Positions 45,050 to 53,552 are shown, numbered from the stretch's first letter. The stretch is DNA of 64,000 nt from Neorhizobium galegae bv. officinalis (GCA_000985875.1 CCRI01000001.1:1-64000); one strand, 5' to 3'. Translations and numbers: made by a program. Notes: a model not told the origin generated them from the letters alone.

Positions 45050-45583
45050 ATGAGGACACCTGCTCCTGCCGACAGCCTGCGCGCCGCCCGCGCCCTCCTA
45101 AAACTCTCACAGCGCGAAGTGGCTGCGGGAGCAAGGACGACGCCGCGGTCGGTGTCCGCCGCCGAGACCGACGAAACCGTGTTTCTCGAAACCAATCTGC
45201 AACTGGTCGACTTCTTCGTCGGACAAGGCATCGAGTTCATGGGCGAGACTGCAATTGGCAAAGAGGTCGTCCGAGCGGGTGCTAGGTTTGCAGCGCCGAG
45301 GGACCGTGATGTCGGCGTGCCTGTCAAAAGGAGCTTCCAGGCGATCGACTTTGCGGTCCCTTTCCGGGCGGCGCGCGCCTTGCTCCACAGGGAACAAGCA
45401 GAAGTAGCGCAAGCGGTGGGGCTTACAGTCGCGGTCGTCCAGAACTTGGAACGCGGAAAGAAGTCGCCCGAGCCTCATGAGCTGCTCCGTAGTTGGTATG
45501 AGACCAACGGCGTGGAGTTTACCGGCTGGGCCGACATAGCCACGGGCAGGTTCTACGGCGTGGGCGTGCGGTGGGCGACCTAG
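45050..45583 (+). CDS. double XRE-type HTH protein 1
   Basis: 177 residues made of two similar modules: residues ~9-80 (LRAARALLKLSQREVAAGAR; GIEFMGETAIGKEV) and ~105-176 (FRAARALLHREQAEVAQAVG; NGVEFTGWADIATGRFYGVG). Each is an XRE helix-turn-helix plus a short beta hairpin, as in the compact one-module regulators common in Rhizobiales; here two are fused. TTGACA lies at 45015-45020. A second double-HTH gene follows at 45809. The cluster lies within 4 kb of an integrase, so it may control island maintenance. Confidence 0.75.
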   Translation: MRTPAPADSLRAARALLKLSQREVAAGARTTPRSVSAAETDETVFLETNLQLVDFFVGQGIEFMGETAIGKEVVRAGARFAAPRDRDVGVPVKRSFQAIDFAVPFRAARALLHREQAEVAQAVGLTVAVVQNLERGKKSPEPHELLRSWYETNGVEFTGWADIATGRFYGVGVRWAT

Positions 45584-45668
45584 CCGTGTCATCAACGAGG
45601 CGTGGATGTGGCCCCGGTTCAGGCTCGATATGCGGGCTCTACCGAACTCTAGCAGGAGGGGCGCGGCA

Positions 45669-45812
45669 GTGACCGACCTGACTTCCGAGCAAGTTGACAA
45701 GTTTGAAATGGCCGATGGGGTCCGCACCGAGCGAAGCCTTGGAACCTTCCGCATCTTCTACGTGGATGTCTGCGACGTAGCCCTCGCATCCGCGGGTGCA
45801 GTATCGTCATGA
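45669..45812 (+). CDS. micro-ORF coupled to the second double-HTH gene
   Basis: 47 residues from GTG 45669, with AGGAGG ten bases upstream. It reads TDLTSEQVDKFEMADGVRTE and onward. Its stop overlaps the next ATG as ATGA, a translational-coupling arrangement that supports expression. No family recognised. Confidence 0.5.
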   Translation: MTDLTSEQVDKFEMADGVRTERSLGTFRIFYVDVCDVALASAGAVSS

Positions 45813-46444
45813 CTACCCTCTGCCCGGACACACAAAGGGCTTCGGGCATTCGTCAACGCGTTTCGGAAGCTTTCTCTGTCAGCTACGCCGCCCCCGACGC
45901 CCTGCGAGCCGCCAGGGCGCTCGTAGGCCTGACGCAGGCCCAATTGGCGGCGTCTATCGGGGTCTCCCGGAGATCGGTCGCCGCTTGCGAGGGGGGGCCG
46001 GGTGCCACGCTGAAGACGATCGCCGCGCTTCGGGACTCCTACGAACGGTCGGGAATAGAATTCCTCGGAGTGGTCAACTTGACCACGAACGAGATTCACG
46101 GGTCGGGCGCTTGCTGGAAAATTGCGCCGCTGTTCAGCAGATGCGCCTCGTCGTCGTTTCCCGGCGAAGCTAATTTTTTCGCCGCCAGGGCGCTCCTGGG
46201 GCTCGAGGAGCGGGAGGTGGCCAGGGAAGCGGGCCTGACTCCGAGACAGATCCGGAACCTCGAAAGCGGCCGCTCCTTCACCAGGAAGGGCTACGATCGC
46301 CTCCGCGGCTTCTTCGAAGAGAGCGGAGTGGAGTTTCTGAGCTTCAGGACGGGCGTTCGCGATTATATCGGCCTCGGGGTTCGAGCTGAATCCAACGAAG
46401 CATGCTTGCACCCAGGGCTCTGGGCAAACCGCGAGGCCAGATGA
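45809..46444 (+). CDS. double XRE-type HTH protein 2
   Basis: 211 residues with two HTH-hairpin modules: residues ~31-103 (LRAARALVGLTQAQLAASIG; SGIEFLGVVNLTTNEIHGSG) and ~122-195 (FFAARALLGLEEREVAREAG; SGVEFLSFRTGVRDYIGLGV). All four modules of the two genes share the frame AARAL...L...EVA..AG...R.V...E.G and G.EF. The start overlaps the micro-ORF stop. Probably DNA-binding; target unknown. Confidence 0.75.
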   Translation: MTTLCPDTQRASGIRQRVSEAFSVSYAAPDALRAARALVGLTQAQLAASIGVSRRSVAACEGGPGATLKTIAALRDSYERSGIEFLGVVNLTTNEIHGSGACWKIAPLFSRCASSSFPGEANFFAARALLGLEEREVAREAGLTPRQIRNLESGRSFTRKGYDRLRGFFEESGVEFLSFRTGVRDYIGLGVRAESNEACLHPGLWANREAR

Positions 46445-46573
46445 CTACCCTCCATGTCCTGCCTGTTTCCGCAGTTCCGGGGCCGTATCCGCTGCCGTAA
46501 CTGCAGATTTTGATGTGGCTTTCTCCCCGTGCTTTCCTCTTGGATATCTTGACCGAATCGGAGGGTGACAGCC

Positions 46574-46660
46574 ATGGCCAATCGACTCCTGACCGCTTTC
46601 TTTTTGGAACGGCACTCCGCGTCGGAGCTCTTGCGCGCTGCTGCCGCACGCCATTCCTGA
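46574..46660 (+). CDS. 28-residue micro-ORF
   Basis: Reads MANRLLTAFFLERHSASELL, then RAAAARHS and stop. GGAGGG lies eight bases upstream of the ATG. It sits between the double-HTH gene and alpA in the same direction. Short, so translation is unproven. Confidence 0.4.
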   Translation: MANRLLTAFFLERHSASELLRAAAARHS

Positions 46661-46691
46661 ACGCTGCCGAAACCGCGAGAGGCAACGTGAG

Positions 46692-46904
46692 ATGCGCGCA
46701 CCCAGGGGCTACCTATCTCTCAAACAGGTCATGAAACTGACCGGATTGTCGGAATCCACTATCCGCCGGCGTTGGGAGGCGAACCGCTTTCCCCCGCGGG
46801 TGCCGCTTTCGCCGGGCCGCGTGGCGATGTCGGAAGCGGAAGTGTACAGATATCTCGCCGACCCGCCCGGCTACCTCCCGCCCGATGAAAGGACCGACGA
46901 ATAG
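46692..46904 (+). CDS. AlpA-family excisionase/regulator
   Basis: 70 residues: YLSLKQVMKLTGLSESTIRR, then RWEANRFPPRVPLSPGRVAM and AEVYRYLADPP. This is the AlpA/MerR-like small helix-turn-helix found beside P4-type integrases, where it activates integrase expression or excision. Its end overlaps the convergent gene at 46871. Confidence 0.85.
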   Translation: MRAPRGYLSLKQVMKLTGLSESTIRRRWEANRFPPRVPLSPGRVAMSEAEVYRYLADPPGYLPPDERTDE

Positions 46905-47896
46905 GATGTCCTGTGGCAGCACGTTCCGCGCTCGTAATACCACCCTGCCTTCTCCAGTTTTTCCACGAGGTCGAGAGCCGCGATCTCGACTGCGCCGATA
47001 ATCGCAGGCAACTGATCTGCCAACGGCCTTCCGGGGGGTTCGATCCACCGACGCGACCACGGAAATGCATGGAATGGACTGTAGGCGATCAGCGTCAGGC
47101 GGCCGGACGGTTTCTCAATGTCCGCTTGCCACGTTGGTCCGAAATGTTCCGCGGCCTTGAATTCGCTCTCCCGGATGTACCGCCCGGTCCCCACATACCT
47201 CATTTTGACAGCCTCGCTTTGCTCCACCACGGCCAACCCGATAGGCACGCCGTACACGTAGGCGACCGTCGGCCTGACGGGTGACCACCGCAAGATATCG
47301 CGCTTTTGGCTTTTGTCCCCGTCGCCGCCGCTCACGATCTCAATCCGGAGCAGTTCTTCGGTGTCGAGGGCCAGCATGACGCGACAGCCGTTTCCTTCGA
47401 GCCGCTGATAAAGAGCGTTGGCAAAGTTCAATGACCTAAGGAGGGTTTCACAGGTGACCGAGAGGTCCGCAAGGCGCTTACGGCGCGGTTTTAGATACTC
47501 GCCGTTGTTGCCCGTTCCCACCATGACGAGGTGGACGGCGGCCTCACGCACCAGCGGATGCAGGCCGGGGCGGGGATTTCCCCGGCGGCGCTCTGGAGTT
47601 GGCGTCGTCCGCGGACGCGGCGGCTGTTTCGGCCTATCGGCTTTACGCCATAGCTGTTCGGTACCAGGCGACCGCTCCGGAAGCGGCGGCGTGGGCGGAG
47701 CGCGCCCCACATCGCGCTTCTGCCAGTAGCCGGGCGGCGGAACGGGGACACCGAGCCTCGGGCACACCTTCTGGTTCAGGTAGCGGTCCGAGATGCCGAG
47801 ACGCGCCGCGACCGTCGTCGCGGGTTCAGCCCACAGCATCCGGTAGAGTTCCTCGCGGCTGACGATCAATCCTTCCGTACCTTCCGGGGCCGTCAT
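46871..47896 (-). CDS. island-associated hypothetical protein
   Basis: 341 residues from ATG 47894-47896, which overlaps the integrase stop by ATGA. The N-terminal ~60 residues (VSREELYRMLWAEPATTVAA, then RLGISDRYLNQKVCPRLGVP and PPGYWQKRDVGRA) are an HTH-like motif typical of proteins carried on integrative elements. A Pro/Arg-rich linker and a ~200-residue C-terminal domain follow. Co-transcribed with the integrase; role unknown. Confidence 0.7.
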   Translation of the reverse strand: MTAPEGTEGLIVSREELYRMLWAEPATTVAARLGISDRYLNQKVCPRLGVPVPPPGYWQKRDVGRAPPTPPLPERSPGTEQLWRKADRPKQPPRPRTTPTPERRRGNPRPGLHPLVREAAVHLVMVGTGNNGEYLKPRRKRLADLSVTCETLLRSLNFANALYQRLEGNGCRVMLALDTEELLRIEIVSGGDGDKSQKRDILRWSPVRPTVAYVYGVPIGLAVVEQSEAVKMRYVGTGRYIRESEFKAAEHFGPTWQADIEKPSGRLTLIAYSPFHAFPWSRRWIEPPGRPLADQLPAIIGAVEIAALDLVEKLEKAGWYYERGTCCHRTSYSSVLSSGGR

Positions 47897-49200
47897 TCGT
47901 CGTCCTCGAACCTGCCGGCGACGAAATCGGCTGCCCGTTCGTCGACAACGTCGAGAAGCCTCCGGTTGAACAGCGCGAGCGCACTCATCGTCTGGGGGAT
48001 ATATTCCCATTGATTGTACACGGCCTCGATGCCTTCGGGCCCGTGGCCGATCACACGTTCGGCGATTTCCTTCGGGACACCGAGAGCGGCCAGCGCCGTG
48101 CGGACCACCCGGCGGGTATCATGGAGAACCCACTCTGTGATCTCCGCTCGTGGATCGATTTCGCGCAGTTCCGCGACAAACTTCGACCGAAGCGCGGTCA
48201 TCGCCTTGCTGAAGCCGTTGATCGGTTTCTGGCCGTTTGTGGTGCTGAATATATAATCGCCGTGGTTCGGCGACTGGTTGGAGCGGAGCTCCTCCAGCAG
48301 GGCGACTACCTCCTTGGTGAGGGGAACGATGATTTCCATCCCGGTCTTGGAATCGGAAATCCTCCAGATGCGCGTTTGGAAATCCATTTCGGACCAGCGA
48401 GCTCTGGCCGCCTCCGACTTCCTCCGGCCGCCGGTCATCAGCACGAACCGGTAGTAGGGACCCATGGGGTAGGGTGTGGCGAGGGCGGCCCGCCAGTAGG
48501 CGCGCACCTCGTTGACAGCCAGCGTCCGCTTGCGTTTCCGCCGTTTTAGGCTGAGCTGCTTCAGGGTGACGTTTGCGAACGGATTGTCTTGCAGCCCGTA
48601 TACCTGCCGGCGGCGCGGGGCCATCGCCCATTCCCAGAAGGTCCGGATAAGCGAGAACACCTTGAGGGCTTGGGTGGGGGCGGGTCTGTCGCGGATCGCC
48701 TCGATGAGGCCGCTGAGATGGACGTCCGTCACCTCCGAGATAGGAAGATCGAGAAACTCGTTGGTCGACGGGCAGAGGAGGTTGTGTCTGATCGTCTTGA
48801 TATCGCTGTCGACGTGCCTGTTCCTGTCCCGGTTCGGAAGGTCGGCGAGGAAATCCTCCATCACCGATAAGAACGTCCGCCGCCTTTGGAGGTCTTTTTC
48901 CCGGGCGAGCCGAATTTCCTCCTGTAGCGGGTCGACCCCATGTCTGAGCAGGCGATTCCAGTTTTCCGCCTTCACGCGGGCGGCCTCGATACTCATCGCC
49001 GGGAACTCTCCGAGAACTTCGCGCTTGGAGTACTTCGCTCCGCCAAACCGCGCGGTTAGGACGAAATTCTTCTTGCGCCGCCCGACGCGGACGTAGAGGT
49101 TCGGGGTGACCGGGTCGGGCACGTCGTACCGCTCGGCCCCCTTTTTCGGAGGAGGAAGCGCCTCGATTTTCTCGTAGGTCAGTCCGTTGTTCGATCTCAT
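47893..49200 (-). CDS. tyrosine site-specific integrase, P4-like
   Basis: 435 residues from ATG 49198-49200. It has an N-terminal arm-binding domain (NLYVRVGRRKKNFVLTARFG) and a catalytic core with Arg in TGGRRKSEAARARW, the HDTRR box, His in VIGHGPEGIEAVYNQ and Tyr as the nucleophile in the same segment. It sits ~160 bases from a tRNA 3' half and reads away from it, the usual placement of an island integrase near its attachment site. Confidence 0.92.
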   Translation of the reverse strand: MRSNNGLTYEKIEALPPPKKGAERYDVPDPVTPNLYVRVGRRKKNFVLTARFGGAKYSKREVLGEFPAMSIEAARVKAENWNRLLRHGVDPLQEEIRLAREKDLQRRRTFLSVMEDFLADLPNRDRNRHVDSDIKTIRHNLLCPSTNEFLDLPISEVTDVHLSGLIEAIRDRPAPTQALKVFSLIRTFWEWAMAPRRRQVYGLQDNPFANVTLKQLSLKRRKRKRTLAVNEVRAYWRAALATPYPMGPYYRFVLMTGGRRKSEAARARWSEMDFQTRIWRISDSKTGMEIIVPLTKEVVALLEELRSNQSPNHGDYIFSTTNGQKPINGFSKAMTALRSKFVAELREIDPRAEITEWVLHDTRRVVRTALAALGVPKEIAERVIGHGPEGIEAVYNQWEYIPQTMSALALFNRRLLDVVDERAADFVAGRFEDDE

Positions 49201-49361
49201 GGCAGCGCTCCTTCCGGGCAACGGATTGGGCAGCATATGGCGGGCGGGGGTTGCCAGCGACGAATTAAAGGAAGGCACCGATTTCCAGGCAAATCAATAG
49301 CTTGGAAAGGTTCGACAGCTCCTGAACGTCTGTGACGCCCCCTGACGGTTCTCGGCCATCG

Positions 49362-49408
49362 GCCTCATAACCGCTTGGTTGGGGGTTCGAGTCCCTCCGG
49401 GCCCACCA
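49362..49408 (+). other. attachment site: 3' half of a CAU-anticodon tRNA gene
   Basis: The stretch starts at the anticodon loop (CTCATAA) and continues through the variable region, a normal T arm (GGGGGTTCGAGTCCCTC) and the acceptor end CGGGCCCACCA. The 5' half, which should begin GGGCCCG, is absent. This is the product of integration into the 3' end of a tRNA-Met or tRNA-Ile2 gene. The complete tRNA should lie at the other, left-hand end of the island; I did not see it in the window. Confidence 0.75.
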
Positions 49409-49483
49409 TTCATAAAGTTACATAATAAGATCAATGAGTTAGATTTCAGATTCTTAACTTTTCAGTTTGTATCTGATTCGGTC

Positions 49484-49562
49484 GCGGACTATAGCGCTAG
49501 TAAACTGCTCAGGCGGTTGGGGCGAGTCCTAAACATTGCGGGTTCGAGTCTTCCGATCCGCC
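49484..49562 (+). other. degenerate tRNA-like relic
   Basis: 79 bases with GCGGA at the start and TCCGC at the end able to pair, and a T-loop TTCGAGT. The T stem and anticodon stem do not pair well, so this is at most a decayed tRNA. Confidence 0.3.
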
Positions 49563-49593
49563 CTGCAAGCCACCCAACATTGATGGTGCTTAC

Positions 49594-50379
49594 ATGAAAT
49601 GCATCCCCGAAAACCTCTCCCTGCTCCACAGCGGCGAAGAAGACCTTAGAGCGAAGTCCATCGCGCTTATCCAGGCAAGCGAGGATACAACGCTCCACGT
49701 CTCGATGATCGAAACCTGCATGGACATGCTGCAGTATGTCCGCATGAATACGCCTGATATGAGCGAGGACCAGGTAATCGTAGCGCTCGTTGGTGCCAGC
49801 GTGTTCAACTCAATTGCGTCGGCGTTCAAACTCTTGCTGGGCGGCTACTACCAGTCCTCCGGTCTGCAGATTCGCTACGTCATGGAGAGCGGTTGGTTGC
49901 TCGACTATTTAAGGACCGATCCGAAGTTAGTCCAGGAATGGAAAGCTACCCCCGAGGACAAGCGTCAGAAAAAGTTCGGCCCAGGGTTCATCCGTGACGA
50001 GTTGGACAAGCGCGACGGCTTTACCGCGAAAAAGCGGGCCGAGCATTATAAGCGGCTGTGTGTTTTATGCGGCCACCCAACTTTCGCGGGCTTCGCCATG
50101 CTGCGTCCTCAGCCAAATGCCGACGCCCACATGGGGCCGTTTCTCGTACCCGACCTGCTAGAGGGCTGCATTCAGGAACTAGTGCAGGTGTCGATCACCG
50201 CATGGCAGTCGTTCATGCGCTTTTTTCCCGCGAAAACCGTGCCCGACTACAAGGCACGGATTTCGTACATGGAAAAGCAGAATGTTTGGCTCAAACACGT
50301 CTACGGCAAACCGGACGATATGACCGCTGTGGACGAACTCAAAAAGCTGATCGTGCGATTGGAGGCACAGTCCATATAA
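49594..50379 (+). CDS. hypothetical protein, DUF5677-like
   Basis: 261 residues, mainly helical. SSGLQIRYVMESGWLLDYLR and CVLCGHPTFAGFAM recall proteins of the DUF5677 type, which are often encoded near defence or mobile genes. The ribosome site is weak. It lies directly outside the tRNA-half attachment site. Confidence 0.5.
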   Translation: MKCIPENLSLLHSGEEDLRAKSIALIQASEDTTLHVSMIETCMDMLQYVRMNTPDMSEDQVIVALVGASVFNSIASAFKLLLGGYYQSSGLQIRYVMESGWLLDYLRTDPKLVQEWKATPEDKRQKKFGPGFIRDELDKRDGFTAKKRAEHYKRLCVLCGHPTFAGFAMLRPQPNADAHMGPFLVPDLLEGCIQELVQVSITAWQSFMRFFPAKTVPDYKARISYMEKQNVWLKHVYGKPDDMTAVDELKKLIVRLEAQSI

Positions 50380-50953
50380 CCCTCGATATGGTTGGGACTT
50401 GAAACAGGGGCTTCTATGCGGGTATCGAAGTGTTTTTTACCTCCTAAGTACCTGAATATATGTGCCTTTAATGCCCATCCTGGCCACCATCTCTGATCTT
50501 TAGTATTTCGATTTCACAGCGCTTTATGGACCGCTCCCCTCCCGATATTCACAAGGGCGAGTTCGTTCTCAAGTTATTCCTGACACAATGCGCGATGCCC
50601 GGGCGCCAAGACGTGCTCAATTGGCCTTTTCGTATACCTCGGCCCTCTTGGAACTGGATCAGTCGAACTGACTGATCGGTGCGTTCCCCGTGGCGCTGCC
50701 TTTTGCAACGATCGTCGCTGGCGATTTTTGCAGGCCGCGAGTGTTTTTAATCCCGGCTTCCGCCAAGTCTTCCAGAGAAAGTTCCAAGCCCGGCTACGGC
50801 ATGGGGCGCGAAAGCGCGCCATGCCGCTTCTCTTCAGGTGTTGAAGCCAGGGGGACTTGTGGATTTTGGTGACACCATTCGCCGGACTGAAGGTTGCCAG
50901 CGTGCCGCCAAGGGTGGTGCTCTTGCAAACACCGCCTCACTGGAGTAATCATT
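50380..50953. other. intergenic region upstream of the ars operon
   Basis: About 570 bases. It has an 8-base perfect inverted repeat GATCAGTC/GACTGATC (50657-50677). A 42-codon TTG frame on the minus strand (50659-50787) reads LELSLEDLAEAGIKNTRGLQ and onward; it looks protein-like but lacks support. The right end leads into the ars promoter. Confidence 0.35.
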
Positions 50954-50980
50954 ATTCAATATTTCAAGGATTGTATGAAT
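50954..50980. promoter_or_regulatory. ArsR operator candidate at the arsR start
   Basis: ATTCA and TGAAT form the arms of an imperfect inverted repeat that ends within the arsR start codon (50979). Position and AT-rich centre fit ArsR autoregulation. Confidence 0.5.
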
Positions 50981-51332
50981 GTTGAATCAGCAGCAAGCTC
51001 TGGGAGCCTTTGGCGCTCTCTCGCAAGAAACGCGACTGCACATTGTCCGGATGCTGGTTGTCGCCGGACCCGAGGGCATGGCCGCAGGTTCGATTGCCGA
51101 GCGGGCAGGGGTGTCGCCGTCCAATATTTCGTTTCATCTCAAGGAGCTCGAACATTCGGGCCTCGTCCTCCAGCAGCGTGAATCCCGCTCGATCATCTAC
51201 AGGGCGAATATCGAGGTCCTCGGCGATTTGGTGCGCTTTCTGATGGAGGACTGCTGTGGCGGCCATCCGGAGATTTGCGCCCCCGCCGCAGAGGTTGCCG
51301 CCTGCTGCGCTCCCGCTGCGGCGAAGGCATGA
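50979..51332 (+). CDS. arsR: ArsR-type arsenic-responsive repressor
   Basis: 117 residues. It has a winged helix with ALSQETRLHIVRMLV and VSPSNISFHLKELEHSGLV, plus a Cys-rich C-terminal segment MEDCCGGHPEICAP that likely binds As(III). It represses the downstream genes until arsenite or antimonite binds. First gene of arsR-arsC-aqpS-arsC. Confidence 0.92.
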   Translation: MLNQQQALGAFGALSQETRLHIVRMLVVAGPEGMAAGSIAERAGVSPSNISFHLKELEHSGLVLQQRESRSIIYRANIEVLGDLVRFLMEDCCGGHPEICAPAAEVAACCAPAAAKA

Positions 51333-51438
51333 CCGCTCGAAGTCGCCGCTGCCGGCGCCCTCGGCGGTCGGTCCGGGGCATCTGAAGCGGAAAACAAAAA
51401 ACAGGCCAATCGGAACAACCTTACCAGGGACAATTGTC

Positions 51439-51948
51439 ATGTCTGATCGCACTTACAACGTCCTCTTCCTCTGCACCGGGAACTCCGCCCGCTCCATCAT
51501 CGCCGAGGCCATCCTGAACAGGGTCGGCCAGGGCAGGTTCAAGGCCTATTCGGCCGGCTCCCAGCCCAAAGGCGAGGTTCACCCTTACGCGCTCCAGCTC
51601 CTGAAGACCCTGAACCACGATACCAGCTTCGCCCGATCGAAGAACTGGGAAGAGTTCGCGGCTCCGGGCGCTCCGCAGATGGATTTCGTGTTTACCGTCT
51701 GCGACAACGCCGCCAACGAGGCATGCCCGGTTTGGCCGGGACAGCCGATGACGGCCCACTGGGGCGTTCCCGATCCCGCCGTCGCCGAGGGGACCGAAGC
51801 CGAAAAGCACTTCGCTTTCGACGACACGTACAGGATGCTCAACAACCGCCTCTCCATCTTCACCAGTCTGCCGATGGCAAGCCTCGACAAGCTGGCACTC
51901 CAGAAACGACTGGACGAGATCGGCCACAACTCCCAGAAGGCCGAATGA
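51439..51948 (+). CDS. arsC: thioredoxin-coupled arsenate reductase, LMW-phosphatase type
   Basis: 169 residues from ATG 51439 with AGGGA upstream; longer frames are not supported. The phosphatase loop CTGNSARS begins at Cys12. DTSFARSKNWEEF and DFVFTVCDNA hold further Cys/Asp sites. It reduces arsenate to arsenite, which then leaves by AqpS or the exporter. Its stop overlaps aqpS by ATGA. Confidence 0.9.
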   Translation: MSDRTYNVLFLCTGNSARSIIAEAILNRVGQGRFKAYSAGSQPKGEVHPYALQLLKTLNHDTSFARSKNWEEFAAPGAPQMDFVFTVCDNAANEACPVWPGQPMTAHWGVPDPAVAEGTEAEKHFAFDDTYRMLNNRLSIFTSLPMASLDKLALQKRLDEIGHNSQKAE

Positions 51949-52649
51949 GCATGGCTGTCGATCTTGGACGCCGTCTGGTCGCAGAGGCCCTCGGCACCGC
52001 AATCCTCGTCGCAACCGTCGTCGGTTCGGGCATCATGGCGGATCGCCTGACCGACGATACGGCCATGTCCCTGCTGGGCAATACGATACCGACTGGAGCG
52101 ATCCTGTTCGTGCTGATCACGATCCTCGGTCCGATCTCGGGAGCGCACTTCAATCCCGTCGTGACGATGGTTTTCGCCGTGCGTGGCGAATTCAAGGTCG
52201 CTCTGGTCACACCTTACATCCTGGCACAGATAGCGGGTGGCGTTTCCGGAACGATGGTCGCGCATGCGATGTTCGACCTTTCGCTCCTCCAAATGTCCGG
52301 GACGATCCGTACGGGATCGGCTCAATGGATTGCGGAAGCGGTTGCGACCTTCGGTTTGCTGCTGACTATTCTCGGCGGCTTGCGCTTCAAGGGCGACGCG
52401 ATCCCTCTGCTGGTGGGTCTTTACATAACGGCAGCCTACTGGTTCACCGCATCCACATCCTTCGCCAATCCCGCGGTCGCCATTGCACGGAGCATCACCG
52501 ATACTTTCTCCGGCATTCGGCCTATCGATCTGCCGGGTTTCGTCATTGCCCAGATCCTCGGAGCGCTCGCCGCCGCCGCTCTGGCCGGATGGCTATTTGC
52601 CGAGCACCGCAAAGAAGTTCCCCCTGTCATTACTCAAGGAGCCGACTGA
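51945..52649 (+). CDS. aqpS: aquaglyceroporin for arsenite efflux
   Basis: 234 residues of the MIP family with six membrane helices. The two pore motifs are HFNPVVTM and FANPAVAIARS; the first has Val in place of Ala, as also seen in arsenic-linked members. In rhizobia AqpS replaces an ArsB pump, letting arsenite leave down its gradient after reduction. It is preceded by arsC with overlap, and a second arsC follows within three bases. Confidence 0.9.
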   Translation: MSMAVDLGRRLVAEALGTAILVATVVGSGIMADRLTDDTAMSLLGNTIPTGAILFVLITILGPISGAHFNPVVTMVFAVRGEFKVALVTPYILAQIAGGVSGTMVAHAMFDLSLLQMSGTIRTGSAQWIAEAVATFGLLLTILGGLRFKGDAIPLLVGLYITAAYWFTASTSFANPAVAIARSITDTFSGIRPIDLPGFVIAQILGALAAAALAGWLFAEHRKEVPPVITQGAD

Positions 52650-52651
52650 TC

Positions 52652-53077
52652 ATGGACGTCACCATCTATCACAACCCCGCCTGCGGGACCTCCCGAAACA
52701 CTCTGGAGCTGATCCAGCACGCCGGCATCGAACCCACGGTGATCGAGTATCTGAAAACCCCGCCGACCCGCGAGCAACTTGTCCGGATGATCGCAGATGC
52801 CGGACTGACCGTGCGCCAGGCGATCCGCGAAAAGGGCACACCCTACGGGGAACTCGGCCTCGACAATCCCGAGCTGACCGACGAGCAGCTTCTCGACGCG
52901 ATGCTGAAGGACCCGATCCTGATCAACCGGCCGTTCGTCGTCACGCCAATGGGTACGCGCCTGTCGAGGCCGTCCGAGTTGGTCCTGGATATCCTGCCCG
53001 CGGACGCGTTCAAGGGACCGTTCACAAAGGAAGACGGCGAGCGCGTCCTCGACGATGAAGGGAAGCGTATTGCCTGA
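52652..53077 (+). CDS. arsC: glutaredoxin-coupled arsenate reductase
   Basis: 141 residues. IYHNPACGTSRNTLELIQHA places the catalytic Cys at 11; YLKTPPTREQL and NRPFVVTPMGTRLSRPSE, with the conserved Arg residues, complete the ArsC/Spx fold. It is a second, independently evolved arsenate reductase in the same operon, so reduction can use either thioredoxin or glutaredoxin. Confidence 0.92.
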   Translation: MDVTIYHNPACGTSRNTLELIQHAGIEPTVIEYLKTPPTREQLVRMIADAGLTVRQAIREKGTPYGELGLDNPELTDEQLLDAMLKDPILINRPFVVTPMGTRLSRPSELVLDILPADAFKGPFTKEDGERVLDDEGKRIA

Positions 53078-53115
53078 AACTTTTCCTGCCGCGGCAAGCT
53101 CCAGTCGGCCTGACA

Positions 53116-53137
53116 TATTTCGATGATTGTGGAAATA
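53116..53137. promoter_or_regulatory. ArsR-type operator before the second arsR
   Basis: TATTTC and GAAATA form perfect arms around GATGATTGTG. A related inverted repeat, TTTC...GAAA, overlaps the start codon at about 53169-53187. Confidence 0.5.
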
Positions 53138-53175
53138 GCCTTGACCCGTCCAGCCTTCACCGCTACCGTATTTCC

Positions 53176-53496
53176 ATGATCATCGAAAAAGCGGCATCCC
53201 AGCTCGAAGCCCTTGGCAACGTCACTCGCCTGCGGATTTACCGTGTCCTTGTGCGCGCGGGAGAGGAGGGGCTTGCGGTCGGCCGTCTTCAGGAGAAGCT
53301 CGACATCCCGGGGTCAACCCTCTCCCACCATCTGAAGCGTCTGGTCGATACCGGGCTGGTCATTCAGGATCGCCAGGCAACGACGCTGATTTGTACCGCC
53401 AACTACAACCACATGAATGCGCTGATCGGCTACCTCGTCGACGAGTGCTGTGCTGACCAGGAATGCGACGGGCCAAGGACCAGGGTCGTCGCCTGA
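53176..53496 (+). CDS. second ArsR/SmtB-family regulator
   Basis: 106 residues. LGNVTRLRIYRVLVRAGEEG and IPGSTLSHHLKRLVDTGLVI form the winged helix. The C-terminal DECCADQECDG supplies Cys ligands. It probably controls the downstream flavoprotein and exporter, separate from the first arsR. Operators with TTTC/GAAA arms lie before this gene and before the next. Confidence 0.88.
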   Translation: MIIEKAASQLEALGNVTRLRIYRVLVRAGEEGLAVGRLQEKLDIPGSTLSHHLKRLVDTGLVIQDRQATTLICTANYNHMNALIGYLVDECCADQECDGPRTRVVA

Positions 53497-53515
53497 CCGC
53501 ATTTTTTTACACGTG

Positions 53516-53536
53516 AATTTCGAAATTTCCGGAAAT
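53516..53536. promoter_or_regulatory. overlapping palindromes before the ArsO-like gene
   Basis: AATTTCGAAATT (53516-53527) and ATTTCCGGAAAT (53525-53536) are both perfect palindromes, 17 bases before the start codon. Their TTTC/GAAA arms match the sites before the second arsR, so the same regulator is the likely binder. Confidence 0.5.
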
Positions 53537-53552
53537 ACCGTTGGAGATCAAG

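Noticed and set aside
49484-49562. second tRNA gene next to the attachment site
   Set aside because: The acceptor ends pair but the T and anticodon stems do not, so a working tRNA cannot be supported; listed only as a relic.
50659-50787. 42-codon protein-like frame upstream of arsR
   Set aside because: Starts with TTG without a ribosome site and has no recognised relatives; not enough to call a gene.
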